From the NCBI GenBank assembly GCA_036268055.1, contig DATAUW010000009.1:120459-184458 (forward strand): DNA of 64,000 nt, read 5' to 3'. The notes beneath the pieces are model-generated. The model was not told where the DNA came from and did no database searches. It saw only the letters and a list, made by a program, of their open reading frames with translations. Shown here piece by piece: positions 28,501 through 36,732 of this stretch. How positions within the stretch are numbered: the stretch's first letter is position 1; each line of letters opens with the position of its first letter. The DNA is from Verrucomicrobiia bacterium. Lineage in GTDB: Bacteria; Verrucomicrobiota; Verrucomicrobiia; Limisphaerales; Pedosphaeraceae. The translations under genes were made by a program, and so were the position numbers.

Positions 28501-29133
28501 ACCGCCGGGAGCACCGTTGGTTATCCCACGCCGCGCGCGCAACTTGCCGACAACGATCTCGCACTTGGCCGCGTGATCGAGGCGGTGACAAAAAGTATTT
28601 TTTGGACCAATACGGTGATCTTCGTTATCGAGGATGATGCGCAGGGCGGTTACGACCATGTGGATGGACATCGCTCGATCTGTCTCGTCATCAGCCCTTA
28701 TACGAAGCGCGCGCAAACCGTGAGCACATTTTTTAATCAGACGGGGCTGATTCATACGATGGAACAGATCATGGGGCTGCCGCCAATGAATCAAATGGAT
28801 GCGATGGGCCCATTGATGGGCGATTGTTTTATGGCCCAGCCGGATTACACGCCTTATACCGCATTGCCGAATCAAGTGGCGTTAAATGAAATGAATCCAG
28901 GAACACTGAGTTCGATGAGCCGGCAGGACTTGCATTGGGCGCGGTTGAGCGCCAAACAGGATTTCAGCAAAGCCGACGTGGCGAATGACGATGAACTCAA
29001 TCGGATCATCTGGCATTCGGTCAAAGGGAACGCACGTTATCCGTCGGAATATGTCGGTCCGCACGGCAAAGGATTGAAAACCCTGGGTCTCATCGTGTCA
29101 AAAAATCATCACGACGATGATGACGACGATTGA
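25555..29133 (+). CDS. Secreted LamG-like/beta-propeller/phosphoesterase fusion with poly-Asp tail
   Basis: The 1192-residue product is a longer paralogue of the preceding protein. It has a signal peptide (residues ~20-41, SVHAAP), then a concanavalin-like region (~42-265), a small beta module (~285-350) that recurs in verrucomicrobial secreted proteins, a YVTN-like propeller (~370-720) and a PF04185 phosphoesterase domain (~775-1170). The latter carries VLYVIKENKTYDQMF, LPDDHTAG (~979) and IEDDAQGGYDHVDGHR (~1025). The last residues are HHDDDDDD. Propeller and catalytic parts align closely with the neighbour, including GVYSTDGHAWCTEAN. The start ATG lacks a strong ribosome site. Probably a secreted or surface phosphatase/phospholipase. 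Confidence 0.83.
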   Translation: MNIGYFICRAGECVPSGTGRKSRWKLFLLFFSLAISVHAAPIAVTGQWDFKYGDLRATVGADLQYVGDTSNVTSFTIAKINGQPAQVMSFGGNSVGRGFYMRHGAAPNGGGQFVNQYTIVMDVMYSTINSSQLHPLLQSDPFNPPGIDAQFYVGSNQSAGPDGIGANDQFSGTLSANVWYRIAFAVDLTAPSGQQLTKYVNGTMVGSQSLAGGVDGHYALGPTAQLFTTGTATGGATTQPGYVNSIQFLNGCLSPQAILVLGGPTANGIQSGAPRLQITTANTLMPATKFIWPGRYSPNLQIQQTTNLADPASWQSVGLVSSTQTLEVPTAQLNIGSAGTVSFFRVGGPFVTNVDPGATVEGDISVNWNGVETQVVPTKQILHTPGKSVLFGGLGLDIALSPDGTTAYVKNNNSLIVVDVATWKRLQSVRYPGSLGSFHGIAVSTDGMHVYVTASAYELYDFAIATNRVATFSRTIALPAYCDPCGIALSADGTNAYVCLNKSNSIAIVNLAIGMITGQIKVGMAPWGIALSPNGNTAYVSDWGGRVPVKGDLTLNSAGSQIVVDARGIAASGTLSVVDLTQNLEVAEIPTGLHPSDVTLSQDGSTLYVANANSDTVTVINTQTLAVQETILMRPDPSLPFGSASDAVTLSPDGTILYVANGGNNAVAVVELPNGQHTNSIILGFIPTDWYPGALATDGTNLFIANTKGQGSANGTAITTTGTVDKIPLPTPEVLDKYTAQVQENSRVPQMLQTQLAPVAGQAPVPVPVHTGEPSVFQHVLYVIKENKTYDQMFGDIPQGNGASNLCIYPQVTTPNHHALATQFVLLDNYYCNGVYSTDGHAWCTEANATDYFEKGIGALNRAGQIGADPLMYSSSGFIWNNVLQHGLTFHNHGVFGQAGMSPASTWLQVYSDYANQTGLIGFYNSIGNAPVLPKYSSTNVSGFNLSIPDQIRADGFLREFNTAQSSGVWPTFNMLYLPDDHTAGSTVGYPTPRAQLADNDLALGRVIEAVTKSIFWTNTVIFVIEDDAQGGYDHVDGHRSICLVISPYTKRAQTVSTFFNQTGLIHTMEQIMGLPPMNQMDAMGPLMGDCFMAQPDYTPYTALPNQVALNEMNPGTLSSMSRQDLHWARLSAKQDFSKADVANDDELNRIIWHSVKGNARYPSEYVGPHGKGLKTLGLIVSKNHHDDDDDD

Positions 29134-29207
29134 GAAGCTGTAGGACTTTTGGAAGTGGTTGAATCGGCAACTGACCGACTTTCCGCGCCGCAATTTTTTG
29201 GCAAACT

Positions 29208-29236
29208 TTGACATAGCAAAGTCGCACTTGTACTCA
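29208..29236 (+). promoter_or_regulatory. Weak sigma-70-like promoter candidate before the third phosphoesterase gene
   Basis: TTGACA at 29208-29213 is followed, after a 17-base spacer, by TACTCA at 29231-29236. The -35 is perfect and the spacing ideal, but the -10 is poor. It lies about 115 bases before the chosen start at 29352. Confidence 0.22.
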
Positions 29237-29351
29237 GAATACCTGTCCGGCTTTTGTTCGTAACATCAGGGGCTTCCAGCCCGATTATTGGAATGATCGG
29301 TCATCAATGACTGAAACCATGCGGCGCAATCCGCATAGAAAAGACATTTCA

Positions 29352-30503
29352 ATGATGACAAAACGAATCTACTTTTGGCTGGCCCTGGGCACGCTGCTAT
29401 TTTCAGGGATTGGTGCTCACACGGGAGTCATGCCTCCCATTCGCACGGTCTTCATTATCATAATGGAGAACAACGACTGGGCGCAAATCATCAACCACCC
29501 ATCCGATCCGTATATCAATTCGCTGCTGCCAGGCGCTTCTTATTGCTCGCAATATTATAACCCGCCAACCATGCATCCGAGCGAACCGAATTATCTTTGG
29601 CTGGAGTCGGGAACCAACTTCGGCATCACCACAACCGGCAATCCATTTCGCGACCATCAAAGCACGACGGATCATCTCACCACCTATTTAAATAACGCAG
29701 GCATTACCTGGAGAGCGTATCAAGAGGACATCTCGGGCACCGAGGTTCCCCTTTTTGATGAGAACAATTATGCGGCCCGGCACGATCCCTTCACTTTTTT
29801 CGACGATGTGACCGGAACAAATAATCCCAACAACGCCTACGGCATCGCGCACATCCGGCCCTACACGGAATTCATGGGCGATCTCGCCAGCAATACCGTC
29901 GCGCAATATAATTTCATCACGCCAAACTTGTGTGACGACATGCACAATAATTGCGCGCCCCTTTATAACGGCCAGTTGCAAGGCGATAGCTGGCTCTCGA
30001 CGGAAATCCCAAAAATCACGAATTCCTTTGCCTACAAAAATAACGGCGCGATCTTCATCACCTGGGACGAGGCCGGAAGCGCCGACGGTCCCATCGGCAT
30101 GATCGTGCTTTCGCCACTGGCCAAAGGCGGCGGCTACGTCAGCACAAACCATTACACTCATAGCTCGACCTTGCGCACGATGCAGGAAATCTTCGGCGTG
30201 GGACCTTTGCTTCGCGACGCCGCCAATGCGCAAGACCTCAGTGATCTTTTTGTTCAGCCGCAAGCGATCACGCATTACAGCAGCCTCGGCGTGAGAAATT
30301 TTTTCCACGCACCGGATGGCTCCGTGCAATTCGACGTGGAGGGCGCGATCCCGGGGAAAACCCACGTCGTCCAGATGTCCACCGATCTTGTTAATTGGAG
30401 TAACGTCTGCACGAATACGCCTTCGACAAATAGTTTTTATATCAGTGACCCCAGCGCCATCGGCGCCAGCCAGCGATTCTATCGCGTGATGCAAATGCCT
30501 TGA
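29352..30503 (+). CDS. Secreted PF04185-type phosphoesterase with C-terminal verrucomicrobial beta module
   Basis: This 383-residue protein has a signal peptide (hydrophobic residues ~8-20). The catalytic part begins [16 protein letters not shown] and contains [26 protein letters not shown] and [15 protein letters not shown], the pattern of the acid-phosphatase branch of PF04185. The last ~60 residues ([15 protein letters not shown]...SQRFYRV) form a small beta module common at the ends of secreted verrucomicrobial proteins, possibly a sorting or carbohydrate-binding unit. Starts at 29352 or 29355 are equivalent; 29307 would add a basic leader. It is more distantly related to the two preceding proteins and completes a three-gene phosphoesterase cluster. 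Confidence 0.82.
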   Translation: MMTKRIYFWLALGTLLFSGIGAHTGVMPPIRTVFIIIMENNDWAQIINHPSDPYINSLLPGASYCSQYYNPPTMHPSEPNYLWLESGTNFGITTTGNPFRDHQSTTDHLTTYLNNAGITWRAYQEDISGTEVPLFDENNYAARHDPFTFFDDVTGTNNPNNAYGIAHIRPYTEFMGDLASNTVAQYNFITPNLCDDMHNNCAPLYNGQLQGDSWLSTEIPKITNSFAYKNNGAIFITWDEAGSADGPIGMIVLSPLAKGGGYVSTNHYTHSSTLRTMQEIFGVGPLLRDAANAQDLSDLFVQPQAITHYSSLGVRNFFHAPDGSVQFDVEGAIPGKTHVVQMSTDLVNWSNVCTNTPSTNSFYISDPSAIGASQRFYRVMQMP

Positions 30504-30534
30504 GACGGTGCGGCTTTTCCCGCATTCTTTCTTG

Positions 30535-31617
30535 ATGGCAAACTCGTTTGGTCAGCTTTTTCGCATCACGACCTGGGGCGAATCCCACGGCGGTGGAGTG
30601 GGCGTGGTGGTGGATGGCTGTCCTCCGCGGCTCAAGCTCACCGAGGCGGACATCCAGCCGGATCTGGATCGCCGCCGCCCCGGGCAATCGAAGATCGTCA
30701 CGCCGCGCAAGGAAGCGGACACCGTGCAAATTTTATCCGGCACATTTGAGGGACGAACCCTCGGCACGCCCATCAGCATGTGGGTGAAAAATGAAGATGC
30801 GCGTCCCGAGGCTTACTCGGAGATGGCGTCAAAATTTCGGCCATCGCACGCGGATTATACTTACTTTGCGAAATATGGCGTTCGCAACTGGCAGGGTGGC
30901 GGCCGTTCCAGCGCGCGCGAAACGATTGGGCGGGTCGCCGCCGGCGCGATCGCCAAAAAAATTCTCCGCGAGCGTTTTGGCGTTGAAGTCCTCGCCTATG
31001 TGAAACAGGTCCAGCGATTGGTAGCCGAAGTGCATCCCGACACCGTCAAGATGCGAGACATCGAGGCGAATATCGTGCGCTGCCCGGATGCGGCGATGGC
31101 GGAAAAGATGATCCGCCTGATCGAAAAAATGCGGTGCGCGGGCGACAGCGTCGGGGGCATTGTGGAGGGCGTGGCGCGCGGCGTTCCCCCCGGCTGGGGC
31201 GAACCGGTTTTTGACCGGCTCGAAGCGGATTTGGGCAAGGCGATGTTGAGCTTGCCGGCGTCCAAGGGTTTTGATGTGGGCTCGGGTTTCGGCGGAATAC
31301 TTTTGACCGGCACGCAGCATAACGATCTTTTCCGCATGAAGGGTGGCAGAGTTCATACGCTCACAAATCGTTCCGGCGGCGTGCAAGGCGGCATCTCGAA
31401 TGGTGAGCCGATTTATTTTCGCGTCGCTTTCAAACCGGTCGCGACGGTCATGCATGAGCAGGACACCGTGGACGAAAAATTTCAGAATACAAAGTTGAAG
31501 GGGCGTGGACGCCATGATCCCTGCGTGCTGCCGCGCGCGGTGCCGATGGTCGAGGCGATGACTGCTCTCGTGTTGGTGGACCATGCCCTGCGTCACAAAG
31601 CGCAGTGCGTGGACTGA
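30535..31617 (+). CDS. aroC: Chorismate synthase
   Basis: The 360-residue product matches AroC throughout. It starts [16 protein letters not shown], contains [40 protein letters not shown] and DVGSGFGG, and ends with the [19 protein letters not shown] segment. It makes chorismate from 5-enolpyruvylshikimate 3-phosphate using reduced FMN. ATG 30535 begins the conserved N-terminus. Its stop abuts that of the convergent prepilin peptidase gene; the two together form TGATCA at 31615-31620 with no gap. aroE, of the same pathway, lies 1.1 kb further on the other strand. Confidence 0.95.
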   Translation: MANSFGQLFRITTWGESHGGGVGVVVDGCPPRLKLTEADIQPDLDRRRPGQSKIVTPRKEADTVQILSGTFEGRTLGTPISMWVKNEDARPEAYSEMASKFRPSHADYTYFAKYGVRNWQGGGRSSARETIGRVAAGAIAKKILRERFGVEVLAYVKQVQRLVAEVHPDTVKMRDIEANIVRCPDAAMAEKMIRLIEKMRCAGDSVGGIVEGVARGVPPGWGEPVFDRLEADLGKAMLSLPASKGFDVGSGFGGILLTGTQHNDLFRMKGGRVHTLTNRSGGVQGGISNGEPIYFRVAFKPVATVMHEQDTVDEKFQNTKLKGRGRHDPCVLPRAVPMVEAMTALVLVDHALRHKAQCVD

Positions 31618-32727
31618 TCAGCGCATTGACCAGAACGAGTTCCACCAACCGTGGCCGCCGAAGATCCACAACACCGCGGCGACCGCGATGTAGGGTCCGT
31701 AAGGCAGCCGCGCCGAAAGGGAATGGCGTTTTAACGCGACGAGTGTGAGCATGATGACCGAGCCGATGATCGAACTGGCCATCAAGGTAAATATCACCGC
31801 CTGCCAGCCGAGGAACGCGCCGATCGCCGCCATGAATTTCACATCGCCGAGGCCCATCGCTTCGCGCGGCAATACGACATTGTCGGTGACGACCTCAAGG
31901 TAAGGCACTTCCTCGGGAATCAATTCATCCTCACCGATAAAAAGTTTCCCCGGCGTCAGTCGCACCGAGACATCGCGATAACAACGGTCGCTCAACTCCG
32001 CCGTGCCGGCCTGCAAACGCACACTGTCGGATTTGCGGTAAAATAATTCTTCGTAAAGAATTTCCTGCTCGGGCAGCACGATCGCAGTTTCCGTAAAAAT
32101 AATTTTTGAACCGGAAGGCAAACTCATTTTTTGTTTGCCAAAAAAAAGTTTTCCCAATCGCAGCACAGCGTAAAACAATCCCGCTCCCACGGCGATTCCT
32201 TGAAAGCTGCGCCACAACCCCATGCCGGGTGAATGCGTGCCGTGAAGCGGCGGCACGAGTAATGAGCATAAAAATCCAACCACCGCGCCGCCGATGGTGA
32301 TTTCGTCAGGAATAATGTAATGCTCGAAATCAATGAAGGTGGCGGCGATTAAACCCGCGAGGAAAATGCAATAGACGATGGCGATGGATGCCATGTAAGG
32401 GCCGAAGCCGATCCAGCAAGCCAGAAACGTGATGCCCGTCAGCAGTTCAACAAGAAAATATCGGATGGAAATCGGCGCCCCGCAATTCGCGCATTTACCG
32501 CCAAGGTAGAGCCAGGTGACCAGCGGGATATTCAAATACCAGGGAATGGAATATTTGCAGTGCGGACAATGCGAAGGCGGCGAGACGATGCTTTCCTCCA
32601 GCGGCAGCCGATGAATGACGACGTTAAGGAAACTTCCCACCACGCAACCAAAGATAAAAAATACCGCGGACCAAAAATGGAACGGCATGCCCCAGTTGGC
32701 GGAATTAAAAATGACGTCAAGCCGCAT
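31618..32727 (-). CDS. Type IV prepilin peptidase / N-methyltransferase (A24) with large internal insertion
   Basis: The 369-residue membrane protein has the N-terminal methyltransferase region with two zinc pairs, CPHC (54-57) and CANC (79-82). The two catalytic aspartates of the A24 peptidase are D133 (FIDFEHYIIPDE) and D295 (GLGDVKFM). Between them, residues ~198-288, is a ~90-residue hydrophilic insertion (KIIFTETAIVLPEQE to YLEVVTDNVVLPRE) that ordinary PilD proteins of ~260-290 residues lack. It processes type IV pilin-like leader peptides in the inner membrane. The first 11 bases overlap the end of aroE, so the pair is translationally coupled. Confidence 0.88.
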   Translation of the reverse strand: MRLDVIFNSANWGMPFHFWSAVFFIFGCVVGSFLNVVIHRLPLEESIVSPPSHCPHCKYSIPWYLNIPLVTWLYLGGKCANCGAPISIRYFLVELLTGITFLACWIGFGPYMASIAIVYCIFLAGLIAATFIDFEHYIIPDEITIGGAVVGFLCSLLVPPLHGTHSPGMGLWRSFQGIAVGAGLFYAVLRLGKLFFGKQKMSLPSGSKIIFTETAIVLPEQEILYEELFYRKSDSVRLQAGTAELSDRCYRDVSVRLTPGKLFIGEDELIPEEVPYLEVVTDNVVLPREAMGLGDVKFMAAIGAFLGWQAVIFTLMASSIIGSVIMLTLVALKRHSLSARLPYGPYIAVAAVLWIFGGHGWWNSFWSMR

Positions 32728-33649
32728 AGATATTTTTTTCCAAAGCTTTGCGCATGATCTCCACGGGCGCTTTTTTTCCGGTCCACAATTCCAGGGCCTT
32801 CGCGCCCTGGTACAATAACATGCCCAGGCCGTTCGCGGTTTTGCAACCGGCCTTTTTTGCCGCCCGCAACAATTCCGTTTGTGCTGGACGATAAATCATA
32901 TCGTAAACTGCTCTCACTCGCGTCAGCGGAAAAATCTGCTCATCAAATGGCGAACCATCACCTGGTTTCAGCCCGCGAGACGTCGCGTTTAACAGCAGGT
33001 CAAGTGCCATTTCATCGGGATTGGGATAGCCGAGTATGACTTTTACCTCGGGAAATTGTTGTTGGACCAACTCCGCCATAAGACTGCCCTTTGCCCAAGT
33101 ACGATTGAAAATATACAATTCCTTCACGCCTTCGGAAGCCAGTTTAAGCGCGGCGGTGCGACCGGCTCCGCCTGCGCCCAAAAGCATCACGCGTTTGCCT
33201 TTTAATTTTACGCCGAGGTCTTCGCGCAAAGAACGGCCGATGGCATCGGCGTCGGTATTAAAACCGTGGGAACGAATCTTACTCGGAACGCTGTCTTTGA
33301 AAAAGCGCAACGGCAGCCATTTTCCCTGGAGATCCAACCCTTCAAAAACAATCGTATTAACGGCGCCCCATTTTTCGGCGGATTCGTCGCGGACATCCAC
33401 CAGTTTCATCGCGAGTAATTTGTGCGGGACGGTGAGGTTGAGGCCGATGTAATGCGAAGCCTTGAGCCCGGCGATGACGACCGGCAATTCTTCGGGAAAA
33501 ACTTCGTGCGCAAGATAACGCCAATTTAAACCAAGCGCGTTTATCCCGGCGTTTTGCATCGCGGGCGAGGCGGAGTGTCGAATCGGATGGCCCAACACCG
33601 CGCAATAGCGCGTCGCGGCGTTCAGAGGCTGTTCAGTGGCTTTCGGCAC
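32717..33649 (-). CDS. aroE: Shikimate dehydrogenase
   Basis: The 310-residue protein has the AroE pattern: GHPIRHSASPAMQNAG binds shikimate, NLTVPHK carries the catalytic lysine, AVNTIV and GFNTDADA follow, and LLGAGGAGRTAALKL is the NADP-binding loop. It reduces 3-dehydroshikimate to shikimate. An unusual ~20-residue segment (GLDLQGKWLPLRFFKDSVPS) sits between AVNTIV and GFNTDAD, where other AroE proteins have a short turn. It lies 71 bases after nuoN on the same strand and overlaps the prepilin peptidase gene. Confidence 0.9.
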   Translation of the reverse strand: MPKATEQPLNAATRYCAVLGHPIRHSASPAMQNAGINALGLNWRYLAHEVFPEELPVVIAGLKASHYIGLNLTVPHKLLAMKLVDVRDESAEKWGAVNTIVFEGLDLQGKWLPLRFFKDSVPSKIRSHGFNTDADAIGRSLREDLGVKLKGKRVMLLGAGGAGRTAALKLASEGVKELYIFNRTWAKGSLMAELVQQQFPEVKVILGYPNPDEMALDLLLNATSRGLKPGDGSPFDEQIFPLTRVRAVYDMIYRPAQTELLRAAKKAGCKTANGLGMLLYQGAKALELWTGKKAPVEIMRKALEKNIYAA

Positions 33650-33720
33650 GCGTTGGTTATAAGCGGCACGGGAAAAAGTTCAAAGTCGAATCTCCGTCGG
33701 CGATTGAAGATCTCCACAAC

Positions 33721-35232
33721 TCACATGCCGGAAGCTTGCATAGCCACGAGCAGACGGCCCAATAAAAGATTGGGCGCGCAGCCGAGCGCAACGACTCCGA
33801 TGGCGAGCAGCACTAAAATTACCTGGGTGGAAATGGGCACGAGTATTTTGGGGGCATCGTTCGGAGCGGGCACAACGTAAATCTGTTTGAGAATTTGCAG
33901 ATAGTAATATAGCGAGACGGCACTCATGGCGATGGCCAGAATCACCAGCCACAATAAACCGAGCCCGGACGTTCCCCCGATGGCCGCAGCGAACAGATAA
34001 AATTTCCCAAAGAACCCGGCGAGCGGTGGAATGCCAGCCAGCGAGAGCATGAAGATCATCATGCAAAAGGAAACGAGCGGCGCACGGCGTCCCAAGCCGG
34101 CAAAGCTGGTGATTTGCGCTTCGCTCCCCTGCTCCGCGACGGAGACAACCGCGAAGGCACCGACGACGGTCAGGCCGTAAGTGATCATGTAAAAAATCAA
34201 CGAACTCATCCCTTGCGAATCATTCGCGAGCAATCCGGTTAGCGCATAACCGGCCTGGGCGATGGCGGAATATGCGAGCAGGCGTTTGACATTTTTTTGC
34301 ACGATGGCGGCGAGGTTGCCGAGAATCATCGAGAGCGCGGCGAGGATGGCGAGCGCAGGCAGCCAGCCGGAGGCGTATTGATGCCATGCACCGCTGCCGC
34401 CCGCGTGCGCGAAGGCGAGCATCATCACTTTGGCAAAGATAAAAAAGCTGGCAAGCTTGGAACCAGAGGCGATCAGCGCCGCGCTGGGCGTGGGCGCTCC
34501 TTCATAGGCATCGGGCGCCCAAAGGTGGAATGGCACGGCGGCGATTTTGAAACCGAAACCGATCACAGTCATCACAATGGCGATGATGAGCAAAGGGTCA
34601 AGAGGATGGCCGTTGGCGGGTGCGAGCGCCGCGGCGATTTGCGCAAGGTTGGTCGAACCGGAGAGTCCGTAAACGAGGCTTAGCCCGAACAGCGTGAACG
34701 CAGCGGACATTCCGCCGAACAGGAAATATTTTAACGCGGCTTCGGATGATTTGACATTTTGTTTGTTGAAGGCGGTGAGGATGTAAAGCGAAAGACTGGT
34801 CAATTCGAGCGAGATGAAAATCATCAGCAGGTCGGTTGAGCTTACGAGGAGCATCATGCCGACGGTGGCGAACAGAATGAGGCCGAGATATTCGCCGACG
34901 TGCTCGGTGAATTTTGCGCCGAGCGAAAGGATGATGGAGCAGATGGTTAAAGTGAGCAGCGCAGTCTTGACCAGCCGCGTGATGAGGTCGTCCATGAACA
35001 TCAGTCCGACGAGGCTTTGCGGCGTAGAGGCGGAAACTCGCGGGGCTTCGAGGACGGACAGCCACAAGGCGGCGATCACGCAACCGATGATGGCGAAACC
35101 GGCGCAGACCCAGAAGCGGTTTCGCATCGGTTCTTCACGCATGACGATGAGATCCACCGCGATCACGACGAGTGCCGTAATGGCGACGATGGTTTCCGGT
35201 GCGACCCGGCCAAGCAGTTCGAGATAGCTCAC
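33721..35232 (-). CDS. nuoN: NADH-quinone oxidoreductase subunit N
   Basis: The 503-residue polytopic membrane protein belongs to the antiporter-like subunits of complex I. Typical segments include SLELTSLSLYILTAF with its key glutamate, APDAYEGAPTPSAALIASGSK, RLLAYSAIAQAGYALTG and LAGIPPLAGFFGKF. It forms part of the proton-pumping membrane arm. Its start overlaps the nuoM stop in an ATGA. It is the last gene of the nuo cluster. Confidence 0.93.
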   Translation of the reverse strand: MSYLELLGRVAPETIVAITALVVIAVDLIVMREEPMRNRFWVCAGFAIIGCVIAALWLSVLEAPRVSASTPQSLVGLMFMDDLITRLVKTALLTLTICSIILSLGAKFTEHVGEYLGLILFATVGMMLLVSSTDLLMIFISLELTSLSLYILTAFNKQNVKSSEAALKYFLFGGMSAAFTLFGLSLVYGLSGSTNLAQIAAALAPANGHPLDPLLIIAIVMTVIGFGFKIAAVPFHLWAPDAYEGAPTPSAALIASGSKLASFFIFAKVMMLAFAHAGGSGAWHQYASGWLPALAILAALSMILGNLAAIVQKNVKRLLAYSAIAQAGYALTGLLANDSQGMSSLIFYMITYGLTVVGAFAVVSVAEQGSEAQITSFAGLGRRAPLVSFCMMIFMLSLAGIPPLAGFFGKFYLFAAAIGGTSGLGLLWLVILAIAMSAVSLYYYLQILKQIYVVPAPNDAPKILVPISTQVILVLLAIGVVALGCAPNLLLGRLLVAMQASGM

Positions 35233-36707
35233 CAGCCACCCACCTTTCTCAGGCCGTCGAAAAGCGGTGTGTTGAAGCCATCAGCGATGAGCTTCAGCAG
35301 CAGATTCGGGAAGAGGCCGATGATGACGGTGGTTGCGAGAAGAATCACCGCCCCAACGCGTTCAGGCATGGTGATGGGAGGTAATTCCTGCGCCATGATT
35401 TCAAATTCTTCAACCGGCTCGCCGAAAAATGCATTGTGCATCGCGCGCAAAGTGTAGGCGACGCCGATCAGGATGCCCAAACCGGCGAGCGCGGCGAACG
35501 TGGGAAAGGCGTCCCACGCGCCAATGAGCACTTGCAGTTCGGCGGCGAAACCGCTGAAGCCCGGTAAGCCCATGGAGGCAAATCCGGCAATGGCAAAAAC
35601 ACCCGCCGCGAAGGGCAGTGATTTACCGAGGTTCATGCCCTCAAGCATCGTAAGGTCGCGCGTGTGGGTGCGATCGTAAACCATTCGCCCGACGACGGCG
35701 AAGAGCAACCCGGCGATGATGCCGTGCGAAAACATTTGCAGCACCGCGCCGTTCAATCCGATGGCGTTGATCGTCATCAAGCCGAGCAGCACGAAACCCA
35801 TGTGGCTGACGCTGGAATAGCCGATGACGAATTTGAAATCCTTTTGCACCAGCGCAACCATCGCACCGTAAACGATTCCGATCACGGCAAGCAATCCGAT
35901 GGTATCGTGCCAGTAAAGCAGTCCGGCGGGAAACAAAGTCATGGCCACGCGCAACGCGCCGTACGCGCCGAGTTTCATCACCACACCGGCGAGCAGCATT
36001 GAAGCGGCAGTCGGCGCCGCCACATGGCCGGTCGGCGCCCAGGTATGGAACGGCCACAAGCCGGCGAGAATGGCGAAGCCGATGAACACAAGCGGAAATG
36101 CCCAGTGCTGGAAAGTTTCAGGAAATGGGAACGCCGCGAGTTCCATGAGGTTCATGGTTTTCGCGCCGGCAACCACGTAAGCGGCGATGATGCCGATCAA
36201 GACCATCGCACTGCCGACGAACGAATAGAGAGCGAGTTTCATCGCACCGTATTCGCGTTTGGTGGAACCCCAAATGGCGACAAGAAAATATTTTGGAATG
36301 ATGGCGAGTTCGTAAAACACGAAGAGCAAAAATAAATCGAAGCTGAGGAACACACCGTACACCCCGCCGATCAAGGCGAGATAGAAGGCGAAGAATTCCT
36401 TGGCGCGCGTCTCGATATTCCAGGAAAACAAAACGCCCACGACCGCCGCGATGCCGGTAAGCAAAACAAGCGTGAGACTGATGCCGTCCGCGCCGAGATA
36501 GTAAGTGATGCCGAGACTGGGAATCCACGGGACTTGCGCGACGGTTTGCATTCCCCCGCCGTGCGCCTTGATTCCAAGAACTCCGAGCAGGAGGCCAAGC
36601 AACGCTGCCAACAGCGCCACACCGCAGGCGAGTTGCGGACGGTTCGGCGGCAGCAGCATCAACGCCACGACTCCGATGAACGAGATATAGACAGTCCAGG
36701 CCAGCAT
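35229..36707 (-). CDS. nuoM: NADH-quinone oxidoreductase subunit M (copy 2)
   Basis: The 492-residue antiporter-like subunit contains FYELAIIPKYFLVAIWG with the conserved glutamate, PFHTWAPTGHVAAPTAASMLLAGVV..KLG, VIGYSSVSHMGFVLLG and MGLPGFSGFAAE. It is a proton-pumping membrane-arm subunit. It is a second NuoM-type gene, 25 bases after the first, and clearly diverged from it, which is unusual for a standard 14-gene operon but seen in several deep-branching bacteria. Confidence 0.9.
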   Translation of the reverse strand: MLAWTVYISFIGVVALMLLPPNRPQLACGVALLAALLGLLLGVLGIKAHGGGMQTVAQVPWIPSLGITYYLGADGISLTLVLLTGIAAVVGVLFSWNIETRAKEFFAFYLALIGGVYGVFLSFDLFLLFVFYELAIIPKYFLVAIWGSTKREYGAMKLALYSFVGSAMVLIGIIAAYVVAGAKTMNLMELAAFPFPETFQHWAFPLVFIGFAILAGLWPFHTWAPTGHVAAPTAASMLLAGVVMKLGAYGALRVAMTLFPAGLLYWHDTIGLLAVIGIVYGAMVALVQKDFKFVIGYSSVSHMGFVLLGLMTINAIGLNGAVLQMFSHGIIAGLLFAVVGRMVYDRTHTRDLTMLEGMNLGKSLPFAAGVFAIAGFASMGLPGFSGFAAELQVLIGAWDAFPTFAALAGLGILIGVAYTLRAMHNAFFGEPVEEFEIMAQELPPITMPERVGAVILLATTVIIGLFPNLLLKLIADGFNTPLFDGLRKVGGW

Positions 36708-36732
36708 CGTTAATTATTTTTTTGCGCGCGTT

